Below are positions 1 to 8,720 of a stretch of 64,000 nt of DNA, piece after piece. Location: assembly GCF_019704555.1 (NCBI RefSeq), contig NZ_AP024745.1, positions 10,074,001-10,138,000 of the forward strand. The letters run 5' to 3'. The translations under genes were made by a program, and so were the position numbers. Numbering within the stretch: the stretch's first letter is position 1; each line of letters starts with the position of its first letter. This DNA is from Actinoplanes sp. L3-i22 (GTDB taxonomy: Bacteria > Actinomycetota > Actinomycetes > Mycobacteriales > Micromonosporaceae). The notes under the pieces were generated by a model. It searched no databases. It was not told where the DNA came from and saw nothing but the letters and a program-made list of their open reading frames with translations.

Positions 1-377
1 CAGCCACCGAAGGTGGTGCGCAAACGCTGCGTCAAGCTCTGCGGCGGAGGCGACGGAGTCGGACGGCGCCCGGCGACCGGCGTGGAGCGGCCGATCGGCT
101 GGTCATAGTCCGCCCCGGCGATCGCGCTGACGATCTCGTCGTCGCTGAAGCTCTCGGACCCCGGGATGGACGGGACGAATCCCACCAGAATGCCGTCGCG
201 CATGACCTGCGCCTCGAGCCCGGCGGTGCCGTCGTTGTCCCAGATCGCCTCGCGGCCGTCGGGGAGGACGACGCGAATCCCGTACTGCGTCAGCCCGGCG
301 TGCGGAAGTTTCAGATGGGCGAAGACGTTGCGCCCGCGCAGCCGCTCGACCACCCGCCGAGCCCGGTTCTCTTCCAT
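1..377 (-). CDS. Hypothetical protein, 3' end cut by the window edge
   Basis: An open frame on the minus strand starts at ATG 377 and runs off the left edge without a stop, giving at least 125 residues. It begins MEENRARRVVERLRGRNVF and continues as a soluble polypeptide with a β-rich look (segments such as YGIRVVLPDGREAIWDNDG), followed by an acidic stretch (SESFSDDEIVSAIAGADYD) and a Pro/Ser-rich linker. There is no signal peptide or membrane segment. Third-position GC is typical of real genes here. It is divergent from the SGNH hydrolase gene, with 242 bases between the starts. I do not recognise the family and assign no function. Confidence 0.7.
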   Translation of the reverse strand, partial: MEENRARRVVERLRGRNVFAHLKLPHAGLTQYGIRVVLPDGREAIWDNDGTAGLEAQVMRDGILVGFVPSIPGSESFSDDEIVSAIAGADYDQPIGRSTPVAGRRPTPSPPPQSLTQRLRTTFGG

Positions 378-619
378 GTGATCGAACCTAGCCCGGATTT
401 CTGGAGACACGCTGAAGGATCGCTCCGCAGTGGTTGAGAGCCCGTCACGAAGCGCCCATGTAACATCACCCAGGGCCATAACCCCAGGTCACATCGAAGC
501 ATGTTACTCCTCTGTAACAAGAAAATCACCGCTTTCCATTTCTCACGACCTTGACTTACTGTGCGGTAACCGAAGCGCTTCGGCCCCAGAGATCCGCATA
601 CGGATATCGGAGGCCATCG

Positions 620-1405
620 ATGAGTAGGGCTACCGTCCTCGCCTGTCTCGTCACTTCGTCCGCCCTCGCGCTCACCGTCGCCGTCGCATCCCCCGCTCAG
701 GCGGCCGGCGTCGACTACGTCGCCCTCGGCGACTCCTACTCGTCCGGGGTCGGCGCGCCCGGACAGTCCGGCGGCTGCCTGCGGAGCAACTACAGCTACG
801 CGGCGCAGTGGGCGGCCAAGCACAGCCCGGCCACGTTCCAGTTCCTGGCCTGCAGCGGCGCGGTCACCGACGACGTGCTCAACACCCAGGTGCCGGCCAT
901 GAAGAGCGGCACCGACCTGGTCAGCATCACCATCGGCGGCAACGACGCCGGCTTCGCGCCGACCGTCATCACGTGCCTGACCAGCAGCGACGCCACCTGC
1001 ACGGCAAAGGTGAACGCGGGCAAGACCTACGTCGCCACCACGCTCCCGGGCAAGCTCGACGCGACCTACGCCGCGATCAAGGCGAAGGCCCCGGGCGCGC
1101 AGGTGGTCGTGCTGTCCTACCCGAACATCTTCGACACCTCGGCCACCATCTGCGAGATGAGCGCGACCAAGCGCAAGGCGCTGAACAGCGGCGCGCAGAC
1201 CCTCGACGACATGATCAAGTCGCGGGCCGCGGCGGCCGGCTTCACCTACGCGGACGTCCGGGACAACTTCGCGGGCCACGGCGTCTGTGCCGCCAAGCCG
1301 TACCTCAACGGCCTGACGATCATCCCGCCGCAGAACTCCTACCACCCGAACACGAACGGCTACACCCTCGGCTACCTACCCGCCCTGACCAGCGCCACCT
1401 CCTGA
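620..1405 (+). CDS. Secreted SGNH/GDSL-family hydrolase (lipase/esterase)
   Basis: A 261-residue exported hydrolase. The start at 620 is chosen because GGAGG lies 6 bases upstream and the first residues form a classic signal peptide ending AQA-AG near residue 28; in-frame codons further upstream would put non-signal sequence in front. SGNH block I is GDSYSSG with the nucleophile Ser at residue 39. Block III is IGGNDAGF. The catalytic His lies in YHPNTNGY near the C-terminus. Six Cys suggest three disulfides, as in the Streptomyces rimosus and S. coelicolor secreted lipases. It probably cleaves ester bonds in lipids or acylated polymers outside the cell. It is monocistronic, with a strong terminator just downstream. 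Confidence 0.92.
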   Translation: MSRATVLACLVTSSALALTVAVASPAQAAGVDYVALGDSYSSGVGAPGQSGGCLRSNYSYAAQWAAKHSPATFQFLACSGAVTDDVLNTQVPAMKSGTDLVSITIGGNDAGFAPTVITCLTSSDATCTAKVNAGKTYVATTLPGKLDATYAAIKAKAPGAQVVVLSYPNIFDTSATICEMSATKRKALNSGAQTLDDMIKSRAAAAGFTYADVRDNFAGHGVCAAKPYLNGLTIIPPQNSYHPNTNGYTLGYLPALTSATS

Positions 1406-1414
1406 CCGACGCCC

Positions 1415-1442
1415 GGCGGCGGGCTCCGGTGAGCCCGCCGCC
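1415..1442 (+). terminator. Terminator of the SGNH hydrolase gene
   Basis: Perfect 12-bp inverted repeat GGCGGCGGGCTC / GAGCCCGCCGCC around a 4-base CGGT loop, starting ten bases after the stop. There is no long T-run, which is usual for high-GC actinobacteria. Confidence 0.75.
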
Positions 1443-1539
1443 AAACCAAGATCAAACCCTTGCTTGGGTACGGCCTGAGCCCCGTCCCGCCCCCACCCAC
1501 CGCCCGCGACCCGCCCGCGACCCGCCCGGGCCGGGCTGC

Positions 1540-1708
1540 GGCCGTTCCCGGCCCGGCCACGGGCACTCCTGGCCCGGCCGCGGCCACTCCCGGCCCGGCC
1601 GCAGGCACTCCTGGGCCCGGCCGCAGGCACTCCTGGCCCGGCTGCGGCCACTTCCGGCCCCGCCGCGGGCACTCCAGGCCCCGCCGCGGGCACTCCCGGC
1701 TCGCCCGC
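1540..1708. repeat. Tandem repeat of 21 bp, eight copies (VNTR-like)
   Basis: Eight head-to-tail copies of a 21-bp unit (one is 22 bp) lie between the hydrolase and the next gene. The core is GCACTCCYGGCCCGGCCGC. Copies start at about 1540, 1561, 1582, 1603, 1625, 1646, 1667 and 1688 and differ at one to five positions. The 22-bp copy shifts the frame of any reading through the array, and no ribosome site precedes it, so I treat it as non-coding. The array fills most of the 384-base gap between 1405 and 1790. Confidence 0.85.
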
Positions 1709-1789
1709 GGGCCGGGGTCGCGGGTGTGCAACGGGGTGGCAACTCGCGGGGAACCGGGTGGCTGCCGGTGGGCGGCAGGATTCCTCGGC

Positions 1790-2092
1790 ATGGCCCGACT
1801 GAACCTGCTGCTCTTCCTCGTCACCGTCGCGCTGAGCGTGGTCGCGGTGATCGACTGCCTGACCACCGAGGAGTCCCGGGTACGGCACTTTCCGCGGAAG
1901 GCGTGGCTGGTGCTCATCGCGCTCTGCCCGGTGGCCGGGGCGATCGGCTGGTTCCGGGCCGGGCGCGGCGGGGCCGGCACGGCGGCCGAGCAGCTGACGC
2001 CGCTGGTGGCGATGCCCCGGGTCGCCCCGATCGGGCCGGACGACGACCCGGAGTTCCTGCGCATGCTGGCCGAGACGATCCGCAACCGCTGA
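1790..2092 (+). CDS. Small membrane protein, phospholipase D-nuclease N-terminal (PLDc_N) type
   Basis: A 100-residue protein with two predicted membrane helices (residues about 3-20 and 35-52) separated by a short charged segment, DCLTTEESRVRHFPRKAW. The pattern matches the PLDc_N family, in which the second helix ends in ...GAIGWFRAGR. The C-terminal 45 residues are soluble and end DDDPEFLRMLAETIRNR. ATG 1790 is chosen because GGCAGGA lies about 9 bases upstream and the hydrophobic segment begins at once; extending the frame upstream would run into the 21-bp repeat array. Function is unknown; such proteins are common single-gene membrane proteins in actinobacteria. Confidence 0.8.
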   Translation: MARLNLLLFLVTVALSVVAVIDCLTTEESRVRHFPRKAWLVLIALCPVAGAIGWFRAGRGGAGTAAEQLTPLVAMPRVAPIGPDDDPEFLRMLAETIRNR

Positions 2093-2111
2093 CCCTGTCC
2101 GACAGCGACCG

Positions 2112-2197
2112 CCCCCGGCGCCGGGATCGATCAGGGCCGTCCACCCGAAGGCGCCGCGATCGGTCAGGGCGTCCGCCCCGGCGCCTGGGTCGGTCAG
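2112..2197. repeat. Imperfect tandem repeat, three copies of 30-33 bp, overlapping a stop codon
   Basis: Three copies with the core GGCGCCGGGATCGATCAGG (copy anchors TCAGG at 2131, 2164 and 2194) lie between two convergent genes. The last copy contains the stop codon of the minus-strand gene ending at 2194, so the array starts at that stop and extends downstream of it. The gap holds nothing else. Confidence 0.7.
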
Positions 2198-2856
2198 GTG
2201 TGGAGGGGCTGCCAGGTGTGGCGGCGCTTGTAGGTGTCGGCGCCGGCCAGGAAGTCGGTCAGCAGGCGGGCGGCCTCGGTGAGGTCCGGGGTCTCGGTGC
2301 GGTAATGCCGCTCCGGGGCGCCCTCCCGGTACTCCAGGGCGTAGCGGCCGGCCTCCGCCCCCGCCGCCGGCCCGTAGCCGACCTGGACGAACCAGCCGTC
2401 GGCGCGCTCCAGGATCAGGAAGTGGTTGTCCGGGCCGAGGCGGCGGATCCGCTGCTCGATCCGTTTCTCGGTGGGGTCGGGGACCTCCGGCCCGGCCGCC
2501 GAGGTCAGCGTGAAGGCCGGGATGTGCCCGGCCGCGTTCGGGTTGAGCAGGTGGGACTGCGGCTCGTAGCAGACCAGGCCGTGTTCCCGGGCCAGCGCCA
2601 CGACGGCCGAGCCCACCTCGCCGGCCCGGGGCCAGGCGACGGTCAGGGCCAGCACGGTGTCGGACTCGGCCGGCCGGCCGCTCCACACCTCGGAGTCCGG
2701 CGGAAAGCGGTCGGTCAGGGCGGCGCGGAACGACCGCACGGCGGGATGCGCCCGGAAGATCCCGGGTTCCTCGTCCCGCCAGCGGCGCAGCTTGCTCTCG
2801 GCGAGCGCGGGCGTGATCGCCTCCGGCTCGTGCCAGACGTACAGATCAAAGCTCAT
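2194..2856 (-). CDS. Conserved hypothetical protein with Imm1-like C-terminal half
   Basis: A 220-residue soluble protein starting MSFDLYVWHEPEAI, a beginning seen in a widespread group of actinobacterial hypothetical proteins. The C-terminal half (about residues 135-220) carries HFLILERADGWFVQVGYG and YALEYREGAPERHY and ends in a Trp-containing segment. This pattern resembles the Imm1 immunity family of polymorphic toxin systems, but no toxin gene lies beside it. There is no signal peptide or membrane helix. Its stop codon sits inside a three-copy tandem repeat. The family call is from pattern memory only; a generic conserved hypothetical is the safe alternative. Confidence 0.7.
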   Translation of the reverse strand: MSFDLYVWHEPEAITPALAESKLRRWRDEEPGIFRAHPAVRSFRAALTDRFPPDSEVWSGRPAESDTVLALTVAWPRAGEVGSAVVALAREHGLVCYEPQSHLLNPNAAGHIPAFTLTSAAGPEVPDPTEKRIEQRIRRLGPDNHFLILERADGWFVQVGYGPAAGAEAGRYALEYREGAPERHYRTETPDLTEAARLLTDFLAGADTYKRRHTWQPLHT

Positions 2857-2902
2857 GACGGAAGCCCCCTCCCGGCGTATCGATGGATCTTAGTGGGCTT
2901 CG

Positions 2903-4561
2903 TCACCAGGTGAAGACGCGCCCCCGGGCGGTGCTGCTCGAGGTGTGCCCGTCACGCTCGTACCGGAAGGCCATGACGACCGTGTAATTGTGCCCGCGCC
3001 GGGGTGCGGCGCCGGCCGGACCGCAGGCCCGGGTCATCCGGCCCTGGGTGAAGGTGAGCCCGTCACACGTGGTGGGGCCGGCCACGGTACGGCCGGTCTC
3101 GGCGTCCCGCAGGGTCACCTCGATCCGGGCGCGGCCCCCGGCGGGCGCGGTCAGCGACGCCTGGAACTGGACGTCGCGGCCGACCGAGTGGCACGGCTTC
3201 GGGGCGAGCGGGCTGCGCGTGGCCAGGTCGATCACGAGGCCGGGGGCGCACTCCCAGGGCCCGCGGCGGTCCCCCTCCGGCAGTGGGGATCGGGTCTTGG
3301 TGGCGGGCTTCGTCCGTACCCTAATCGGTTTTTTGGTGGGCGAAGCGGCCTTGGACCGCGGCTTCGGGGTGAGGGCCGGCCGCCTCGCGGCGAGAGAGGC
3401 AGCGGCCCGCATCGGATGGGTGGGGAGCGCGCCGGCCGTCGGCGGCGTCGCGGCGCTCTCGCCGGGCGCGAGGCGCCAGAGCGAGGTGACGATGCCGGTC
3501 GCCAGCAGGATCCCGGCGAGGACCGCGACGGACGCGCTGGACCGGATCCAGCGGTGGACCGGCGCGGCGTTGCGGGGGCGGCGCTGCGGGGCCACGGCCC
3601 GCCGCCCGGAGTCCAGCAGCCGCACGCTCCGGCGCAGCTCGGGCGGGTCGACCGCCATGTCGTCCGGGTCGACGGGCGGCAGGCTCGGCGGCGCGGGCGG
3701 CAGCAGCGCCGGCACCTCGGTCAGCTTGCGGGCCAGTTGCCGCAGGTCCCGGACCAGCGCGGGCGCGGCCGGACGCTGCTTGGGCTTGGCCGAGAGGCAG
3801 GACCGGATGAGTTTCCACAGGTCGTCGGGGATGCCGGGGCGGCGTTGCGGGCGGCCCTCGGCGTGCATGCGCATCAACTCGGGCACCGAGTCGCTGAGGT
3901 ACGGCGGCTGCCCCGAGACCAGCTCGTAGAGCAGCACCCCGAGCGCGTAGACGTCGGTCGCCGAGCTCGGCGTCACCCCGTGGAACGCCTCCGGGGCCAT
4001 GTAGTGCGGCGTGCCGACCACCGCGTTCGGCGTGGTCATGCTGGGGACGTTGAGGATCCGGGCGATGCCGAAGTCGGTCAGCCGGGTCTCCAGCTTCCCG
4101 TTCTTCTCCAGCACCAGGATGTTGTCCGGTTTCAGGTCGCGGTGGATGATGCCCAGCTCGTGGGCCTCGGCCAGCGCGTCGGCGACCTGCGCGGCGAGCC
4201 GGGCCGCCTCGGCCGGGGCCATGGTCCGCTCACGTTCCAGGTGGTCGCGCAGGCTGCCGCCGGCCACCAGGTCCATCACCAGACCCAGGGTCTCCCCCAC
4301 GCTGAACAGGTCGCGGACCCGCACCACGTTGCGATGCCGGAGCATCAGCAGGATGGTCCGCTCCTGCACGAAGCGGGTGACCAGCCGGGGCTGGCGCAGC
4401 AGGCTCTCGTGCAGCAGCTTGACCGCCACCGGTTTCCCGGTCGCGCTCTCCACACCCTCCCAGACCGTGCCGGTGGCGCCCTGCCCGATCGGCTTCACCA
4501 ATCGGTACGAGTTACCGACACTGCGTCCGGCAAGTTGCTCGCTGTCCGTGGAATCCTGCAT
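2903..4561 (-). CDS. Membrane-anchored Hanks-type serine/threonine protein kinase
   Basis: A 552-residue kinase. The glycine loop is GQGATGTVW (26-34), the ATP-binding lysine K48, the catalytic loop HRDLKPDN (D142), DFG D163, followed by a TTPNAVVGTPHYMAPE activation loop and P+1 segment. All catalytic residues are intact. After the kinase domain (to about residue 280) comes a Pro/Arg-rich juxtamembrane linker, one membrane helix (VAVLAGILLATGIVTSL), a basic Pro/Lys-rich stretch and an extracellular domain of about 110 residues with two Cys. The topology is that of PknB-like sensors but without PASTA repeats, so the ligand is unknown. ATG 4561 is chosen because the kinase domain begins shortly after it and AAGGA lies about 10 bases upstream. 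Confidence 0.92.
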   Translation of the reverse strand: MQDSTDSEQLAGRSVGNSYRLVKPIGQGATGTVWEGVESATGKPVAVKLLHESLLRQPRLVTRFVQERTILLMLRHRNVVRVRDLFSVGETLGLVMDLVAGGSLRDHLERERTMAPAEAARLAAQVADALAEAHELGIIHRDLKPDNILVLEKNGKLETRLTDFGIARILNVPSMTTPNAVVGTPHYMAPEAFHGVTPSSATDVYALGVLLYELVSGQPPYLSDSVPELMRMHAEGRPQRRPGIPDDLWKLIRSCLSAKPKQRPAAPALVRDLRQLARKLTEVPALLPPAPPSLPPVDPDDMAVDPPELRRSVRLLDSGRRAVAPQRRPRNAAPVHRWIRSSASVAVLAGILLATGIVTSLWRLAPGESAATPPTAGALPTHPMRAAASLAARRPALTPKPRSKAASPTKKPIRVRTKPATKTRSPLPEGDRRGPWECAPGLVIDLATRSPLAPKPCHSVGRDVQFQASLTAPAGGRARIEVTLRDAETGRTVAGPTTCDGLTFTQGRMTRACGPAGAAPRRGHNYTVVMAFRYERDGHTSSSTARGRVFTW

Positions 4562-4701
4562 TACTCGGGGATCCTTCCGCCTGACGGCAATGCCCCGAGA
4601 TATTGCGTTTTGTCCAGATGAACTGGCAAGCCCTGGCGGCCAGATTCGCACGGTCCGGGAGGACTCCCACCCGGACCGTCACGAATCCCCGCGGACCTCG
4701 T

Positions 4702-6732
4702 TCAAGGGTGCGTCGGCTGCGGTCCGCACAGTGAGCGGATCGCGCCGAGCAGCGTCGAGCGGGTGAACGGCTTCTCCAGCAACATGCTGTTCTCGTCCAG
4801 GTGCAGCTGCGGGCCGAGCGACGCCGCGGTGTACCCGGACATGTAGAGCACCGGCAGGTCCGGCTGGTGCGTGCGCAGCGCTCCGGCCAGCTCCGGCCCG
4901 GTCATCGTCGGCATCACCACGTCGGTGATCAGCAGATCCGGCCGGGCGCCCGAGGCGACCTGGGTGACCGCGGTCAGCGCGTCGGTGGCCACCGCGATCT
5001 CGTACCCGGCCGGCGCGATCAGCCGCTGCACGAGCTGGGCCACGTCCGGCTGGTCCTCGACGATCAGCACCCGGCCGATCACCGCGTTCTTGCCACCGCG
5101 CTCGCTCGCCGTCTGCGCCCGCTCCTCGGCGGCCGGCAGGTAGATGTGCACGGTCGTGCCGATCCGCGGCCGGGACTCCAGCTCGATGTGCCCGCCCAGG
5201 TTCGCCACGATCCCGGCGGTGGTGGCCAGGCCCAGGCCGGCCGCGGTGGGCCGGGTGGTGAAGAACGGCTCGAGGGCCCGCTTGCGGATCTCCTCCTCCA
5301 TGCCGCTGCCGGTGTCGGTGACCACCAGGTGCACCAGCTTGCCGGTGGGCGCGCCCTCGGCGAGCTGCCCCGGCTCGATCACCTCGTTGGTGGCCGCGAC
5401 CCGGACCATGCCGCCGTGCAGCATCGCGTCCCGGGCGTTCGCCGCCAGGTTGACCAGCGCCTGCTCCAGCGGGCCGCGCTCGGCCTTCACCGGCCAGACG
5501 TCCGGCCCGAAGGCCAGGTCCAGCCCGATGTGCTCGCCGAGCGTCCGGCTGAACAGCGACTGCACGTCGGTGAGCAGGTCCGGGATCGGGATGACCTCCG
5601 GCCGGTTCCCCTCGCTGCGCCCGAACGCGAGCAGCTGGTGGGTGAGCGTGCGCCCGGTCGACACCGCGTCCAGGATGTCCTTGGCCAGCTGGTGCTGCGG
5701 GGTGCCGTCCTCGACGTGCTCCAGGATCATGTCGGCCGAGCCGGCCACCACGGTCATCAGGTTGTTGAAGTCGTGCGACAGGCCGCCGATCAGCTGGCCC
5801 AGGCTGTCCAGCCGGCGCAGGTGGTCGAGCTGGCGCTTGAGGCCGCGGGCGTCGATGTGGTCGGTGGTGTCGGTGATCATGCAGAGCACGCCGCCGAACT
5901 CGCCGTGGTCGTCCCGGACCGGCATCATGCTCATCCGCACGCTGCGCCGGGACCCGTCCGCACGCATCAGCCGGGTGGCGCCGACCGTGGACCGGCCGCC
6001 CATGCACTCGGTGATCCGCCGGTCCAGCTCCTTCTGCCCCTGGTTGTCCAGGAAGCCGCGCAGCGACACCCCGATCAGCTCGCTGCGGGGCATGCCGAGC
6101 ACCACGCCGATCGGCTCGTTGGCGTAGGTCGCCACCCCGTCCGGGTCGAGCTGCAGCACACCCTCCGGGATCGTCTCGAGGACCCGGCGGTAGCGCTCCT
6201 CGGCGGCCCGCAGCCGTTCCTGCGCCCGCGAGCCGGCCACCGCGAGCGCCAGCTCCCCGGCGATGTCCCGGGCCAGCTCGACCTCGGGTGTCGAGTAGAA
6301 GGCGTCCGGCACATGCCGGGTCAAAATCAGATAGCCGGCGTACGTGTTGTCCACGATCACCGGACAGAGCACCGCGGCCGTGATGCCGTGCTCCGGCGTG
6401 GCCAGAGCCGCCGCCGACTCACCGGCCAGCACGATCGGGCGGCGACTGGCCGCGAGCGTGGTCGAGTACTCGTCGTCGATCGCCTGGCCGGCCCGGTCCA
6501 GCACCCGGACCAGCGGATCGGACCGGTCGTCCTCGACGTGGTGGTAGGCGATGTGTTCGTACTGGCCGTCGTCGCGGAGCAGTTGCACGCCGGCGCCGTC
6601 ACCGATCATGTCGGCGGCGGCGCGAGCGGCCGTGGAACGGACCTCGGCCGGGTCCGCGGCGGCGCGGCTGAGCGCGAGGGCTAGATCGGCGAGCGCGTAC
6701 CGGAGGGGGTAAGCCATGACACCCATGTGCAC
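4702..6732 (-). CDS. Hybrid sensor histidine kinase/response regulator (GAF-PAS-HisKA-HATPase-REC)
   Basis: A 676-residue soluble hybrid kinase. In order: a GAF-like sensor (about 10-170), a PAS domain (about 180-300, starting AEERYRRVLETIPEGVLQLD), a HisKA dimerisation segment with the phospho-acceptor motif GGLSHDFNNLMT, an HATPase with N-box NLAANARDAM and G-boxes DTGSGM and GLGLATTAGIV, and a C-terminal receiver (about 555-670) with acidic pair VEDQ and phospho-acceptor Asp in DLLITDVVMP. There is no membrane helix, so it senses an intracellular or diffusible signal. The HFNN-type His box resembles CckA/FixL-like hybrid kinases. No HPt or DNA-binding partner is adjacent. The start is uncertain: GTG 6732 has AGGAC 9 bases upstream, while ATG 6726 and ATG 6717 are also possible. 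Confidence 0.9.
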   Translation of the reverse strand: MHMGVMAYPLRYALADLALALSRAAADPAEVRSTAARAAADMIGDGAGVQLLRDDGQYEHIAYHHVEDDRSDPLVRVLDRAGQAIDDEYSTTLAASRRPIVLAGESAAALATPEHGITAAVLCPVIVDNTYAGYLILTRHVPDAFYSTPEVELARDIAGELALAVAGSRAQERLRAAEERYRRVLETIPEGVLQLDPDGVATYANEPIGVVLGMPRSELIGVSLRGFLDNQGQKELDRRITECMGGRSTVGATRLMRADGSRRSVRMSMMPVRDDHGEFGGVLCMITDTTDHIDARGLKRQLDHLRRLDSLGQLIGGLSHDFNNLMTVVAGSADMILEHVEDGTPQHQLAKDILDAVSTGRTLTHQLLAFGRSEGNRPEVIPIPDLLTDVQSLFSRTLGEHIGLDLAFGPDVWPVKAERGPLEQALVNLAANARDAMLHGGMVRVAATNEVIEPGQLAEGAPTGKLVHLVVTDTGSGMEEEIRKRALEPFFTTRPTAAGLGLATTAGIVANLGGHIELESRPRIGTTVHIYLPAAEERAQTASERGGKNAVIGRVLIVEDQPDVAQLVQRLIAPAGYEIAVATDALTAVTQVASGARPDLLITDVVMPTMTGPELAGALRTHQPDLPVLYMSGYTAASLGPQLHLDENSMLLEKPFTRSTLLGAIRSLCGPQPTHP

Positions 6733-6818
6733 ATTTTTCGTGTCCTGGGGCCTGCGTGCGGGGTGTTCGGCGGAATCCGGCCCGGATGTTCATGGCCGGA
6801 CCGGATTCCGGACGATTG

Positions 6819-7763
6819 TTACTGGAAAAGCGCGCTGACCGACTCGCCGTTGTGTATACGGCGCATCGCCTCGGCCAGCGCCGGCGCCACCGAGATCACG
6901 GTCAGCTTCTCGTGCCGCTTCGCCGCCGGGATCGGCACCGTGTTCGTGCAGACGATCTCCTCGATCTCCTTCTCCGCGGCCAGCCGCTGCACCGCGTCGT
7001 TGGTGAGCAGACCGTGCGTACAGGCCACCCGCACGCTGCGGACGTTCCGCTCGCGCAGCCGGGCGAGCAGCTCGAACACCGTGCTGCCCTTGGCGATCTC
7101 GTCGTCCAGGACGATCACGTCCCGGTCGCCCACCTCACCGATGATCGAGTTGATCACCACCTTGTCGTCCGCGAAACGCTGCTTGGCGCCCGCCGCGACC
7201 TCGATGTTCAGCAGCCGGGCGAACGCCGCGGCCTCCTTCGCGTTGCCCAGGTCCGGGGAGACCACCACGGTGTTGCTCAGGTCGTAGCCGCGGAAGTGGT
7301 GGGCCAGCTCACGCAGCGCGTGCAGGTGATCCACCGGGATGCTGAAGAAGCCGTGCACCTGCGGCGAGTGCAGGGTCATGGCCAGCACCCGGTTGGCGCC
7401 GGCGGTGGTGAGCAGGTCGGCGACCAGGCGGCCACCGATCGAGATGCGCGGGGCGTCCTTCTTGTCGGAGCGGGCGTAGGCGTAGTGCGGCAGGACCACG
7501 GTGATCCGGCCGGCCGACGCGCCACGGGCGGCGTCGAGCATGAAGAGCAGCTCGGCGAGGTGCTCCTGGGTCGGCGGGACGAGCGGCTGGATCAGGAACA
7601 CGTCCCGTTCCCGGCAGTTCCCTTCCAGCTGCACCTCGATGCAGTCGTTGGCGAACCGGGAGATCCGGGTCGGCAAAAGTGGCACACCGAGGTGCTCGCA
7701 GATCTCCGCGGCCAGTTCGGGATGGGCGGATCCGGTGAAAACGGCGATGTCACGCACGGCCAC
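6819..7763 (-). CDS. prs: Ribose-phosphate pyrophosphokinase (PRPP synthetase) paralogue
   Basis: A 314-residue protein colinear with PRPP synthetase: the N-terminal substrate region with FANDCIEVQ, the flexible loop YARSDKKDAPR, the metal-binding segment TLHSPQVHGFF, SPDLGNAK, and a PRPP-binding loop at DDEIAKGST. The expected reaction is ATP plus ribose 5-phosphate to PRPP plus AMP, feeding purine, pyrimidine, His, Trp and NAD synthesis. Several motifs differ from the usual housekeeping forms (DLHA-type and DDMIDTGGT-type), so I think it is a divergent paralogue, not the main enzyme. The start is GTG 7763; GTG 7757 is the alternative. It stands alone, divergent from an ABC ATPase gene. Confidence 0.88.
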   Translation of the reverse strand: MAVRDIAVFTGSAHPELAAEICEHLGVPLLPTRISRFANDCIEVQLEGNCRERDVFLIQPLVPPTQEHLAELLFMLDAARGASAGRITVVLPHYAYARSDKKDAPRISIGGRLVADLLTTAGANRVLAMTLHSPQVHGFFSIPVDHLHALRELAHHFRGYDLSNTVVVSPDLGNAKEAAAFARLLNIEVAAGAKQRFADDKVVINSIIGEVGDRDVIVLDDEIAKGSTVFELLARLRERNVRSVRVACTHGLLTNDAVQRLAAEKEIEEIVCTNTVPIPAAKRHEKLTVISVAPALAEAMRRIHNGESVSALFQ

Positions 7764-7822
7764 ATGCTAGAGGCGACCCGACGGGGTCGTCAGGACGCCT
7801 CCACCGACGTTAGCGTGATCTC

Positions 7823-8671
7823 ATGAACGGACTGGCGGTCGCGTGCCGGCGGGTGGTGCACATCTACCGTGCCGAGGCGGGGGACGTGGTCGCCCTGGCC
7901 GGGGTCGATCTCTCCATCGCCCCGGGCGAGACGATCGCCCTGGTCGGGCCCTCCGGGTCCGGCAAGTCGACGTTGATCGCGCTGCTGGCGGGCTTGATGC
8001 GCCCGTCCGCGGGGCGGATCAACGTCGGTACGTACGACCTCGGCAAGCTGGCCGACGGCGAGATCTCCCGGCTGCGGGGCACCGAGATCGGGGTGGTCCT
8101 GCAGGGGGCGGCGCGCAACCTGCTGCCGTACGCGACGCTGCACCGCAATATCTGGCTGGCCCAGCGCCGCGCGGCGCACACCCGGGGGATCAAGCTCGAC
8201 GATCCCGACCGGATCCTCGACCTGGTCGGGCTCCCTGGTCAGGGCCGTCGCAAGCTGGCCGACCTGACCCCCGGCGGGCGCCAGCGGGCCGCGCTCGCGG
8301 TCGGCATCGCGACCGGGCCCGGACTGTTGCTGGTCGATGAGCCGACCAGCCGGCTGGACACCGCCGGGCGCGACGAGGTCCTGGACGCACTCGAAACGGT
8401 GAACCAGGAGCGGGAGACCACGATCGTGGTAGTCACCCACGACAACGAGGTCGGCTCGCGGCTCGGCCGGGCGGTCACCATCCGGGACGGCCGGGTCGGG
8501 GCGGAGGGGCGCGACGGGCAGGACTTCGCGGTGGTGGCCGGGGACGGGACGGTGCAGTTGCCCCCGGAGGTGCTGGGGTCCTATCCACCCGGGACGCTCT
8601 TCACCGTCCAGCACGTGGACGGCGAGGTCACCCTGGTCCCGGGCGGCACCGAAACGGCCCCGCAGGTGTAG
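7823..8671 (+). CDS. ABC transporter ATP-binding protein, LolD/MacB type
   Basis: A 282-residue ATPase with Walker A GPSGSGKST, Q-loop VLQGAARNLLPY, Walker B GLLLVDEPT and H-loop VVTHD. The signature is LTPGGRQR rather than the canonical LSGGQ, which should weaken but need not abolish ATP-driven dimer closure. The family partners FtsX/MacB-type permeases. Two such permeases are encoded 1.3-7 kb downstream on the other strand, beside another ATPase, so the two ATPases may serve related exporters. A C-terminal extension of about 60 residues after the ABC fold is rich in Val/Gly/Pro. ATG 7823 is directly supported by homology of the first residues. A strong terminator follows. Confidence 0.88.
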   Translation: MNGLAVACRRVVHIYRAEAGDVVALAGVDLSIAPGETIALVGPSGSGKSTLIALLAGLMRPSAGRINVGTYDLGKLADGEISRLRGTEIGVVLQGAARNLLPYATLHRNIWLAQRRAAHTRGIKLDDPDRILDLVGLPGQGRRKLADLTPGGRQRAALAVGIATGPGLLLVDEPTSRLDTAGRDEVLDALETVNQERETTIVVVTHDNEVGSRLGRAVTIRDGRVGAEGRDGQDFAVVAGDGTVQLPPEVLGSYPPGTLFTVQHVDGEVTLVPGGTETAPQV

Positions 8672-8720
8672 TAGCGGCGCGGCCTGCTCGGCACCCACGG
8701 CTGTTCACGAGCCCTTCAAC

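Noticed and set aside
1460..1789. N-terminal extension of the PLDc_N protein through the 21-bp repeat
   Set aside because: The extension would be Pro/Ala/Gly low complexity encoded by repeats, it lacks a ribosome site, and the membrane helix begins immediately after ATG 1790.
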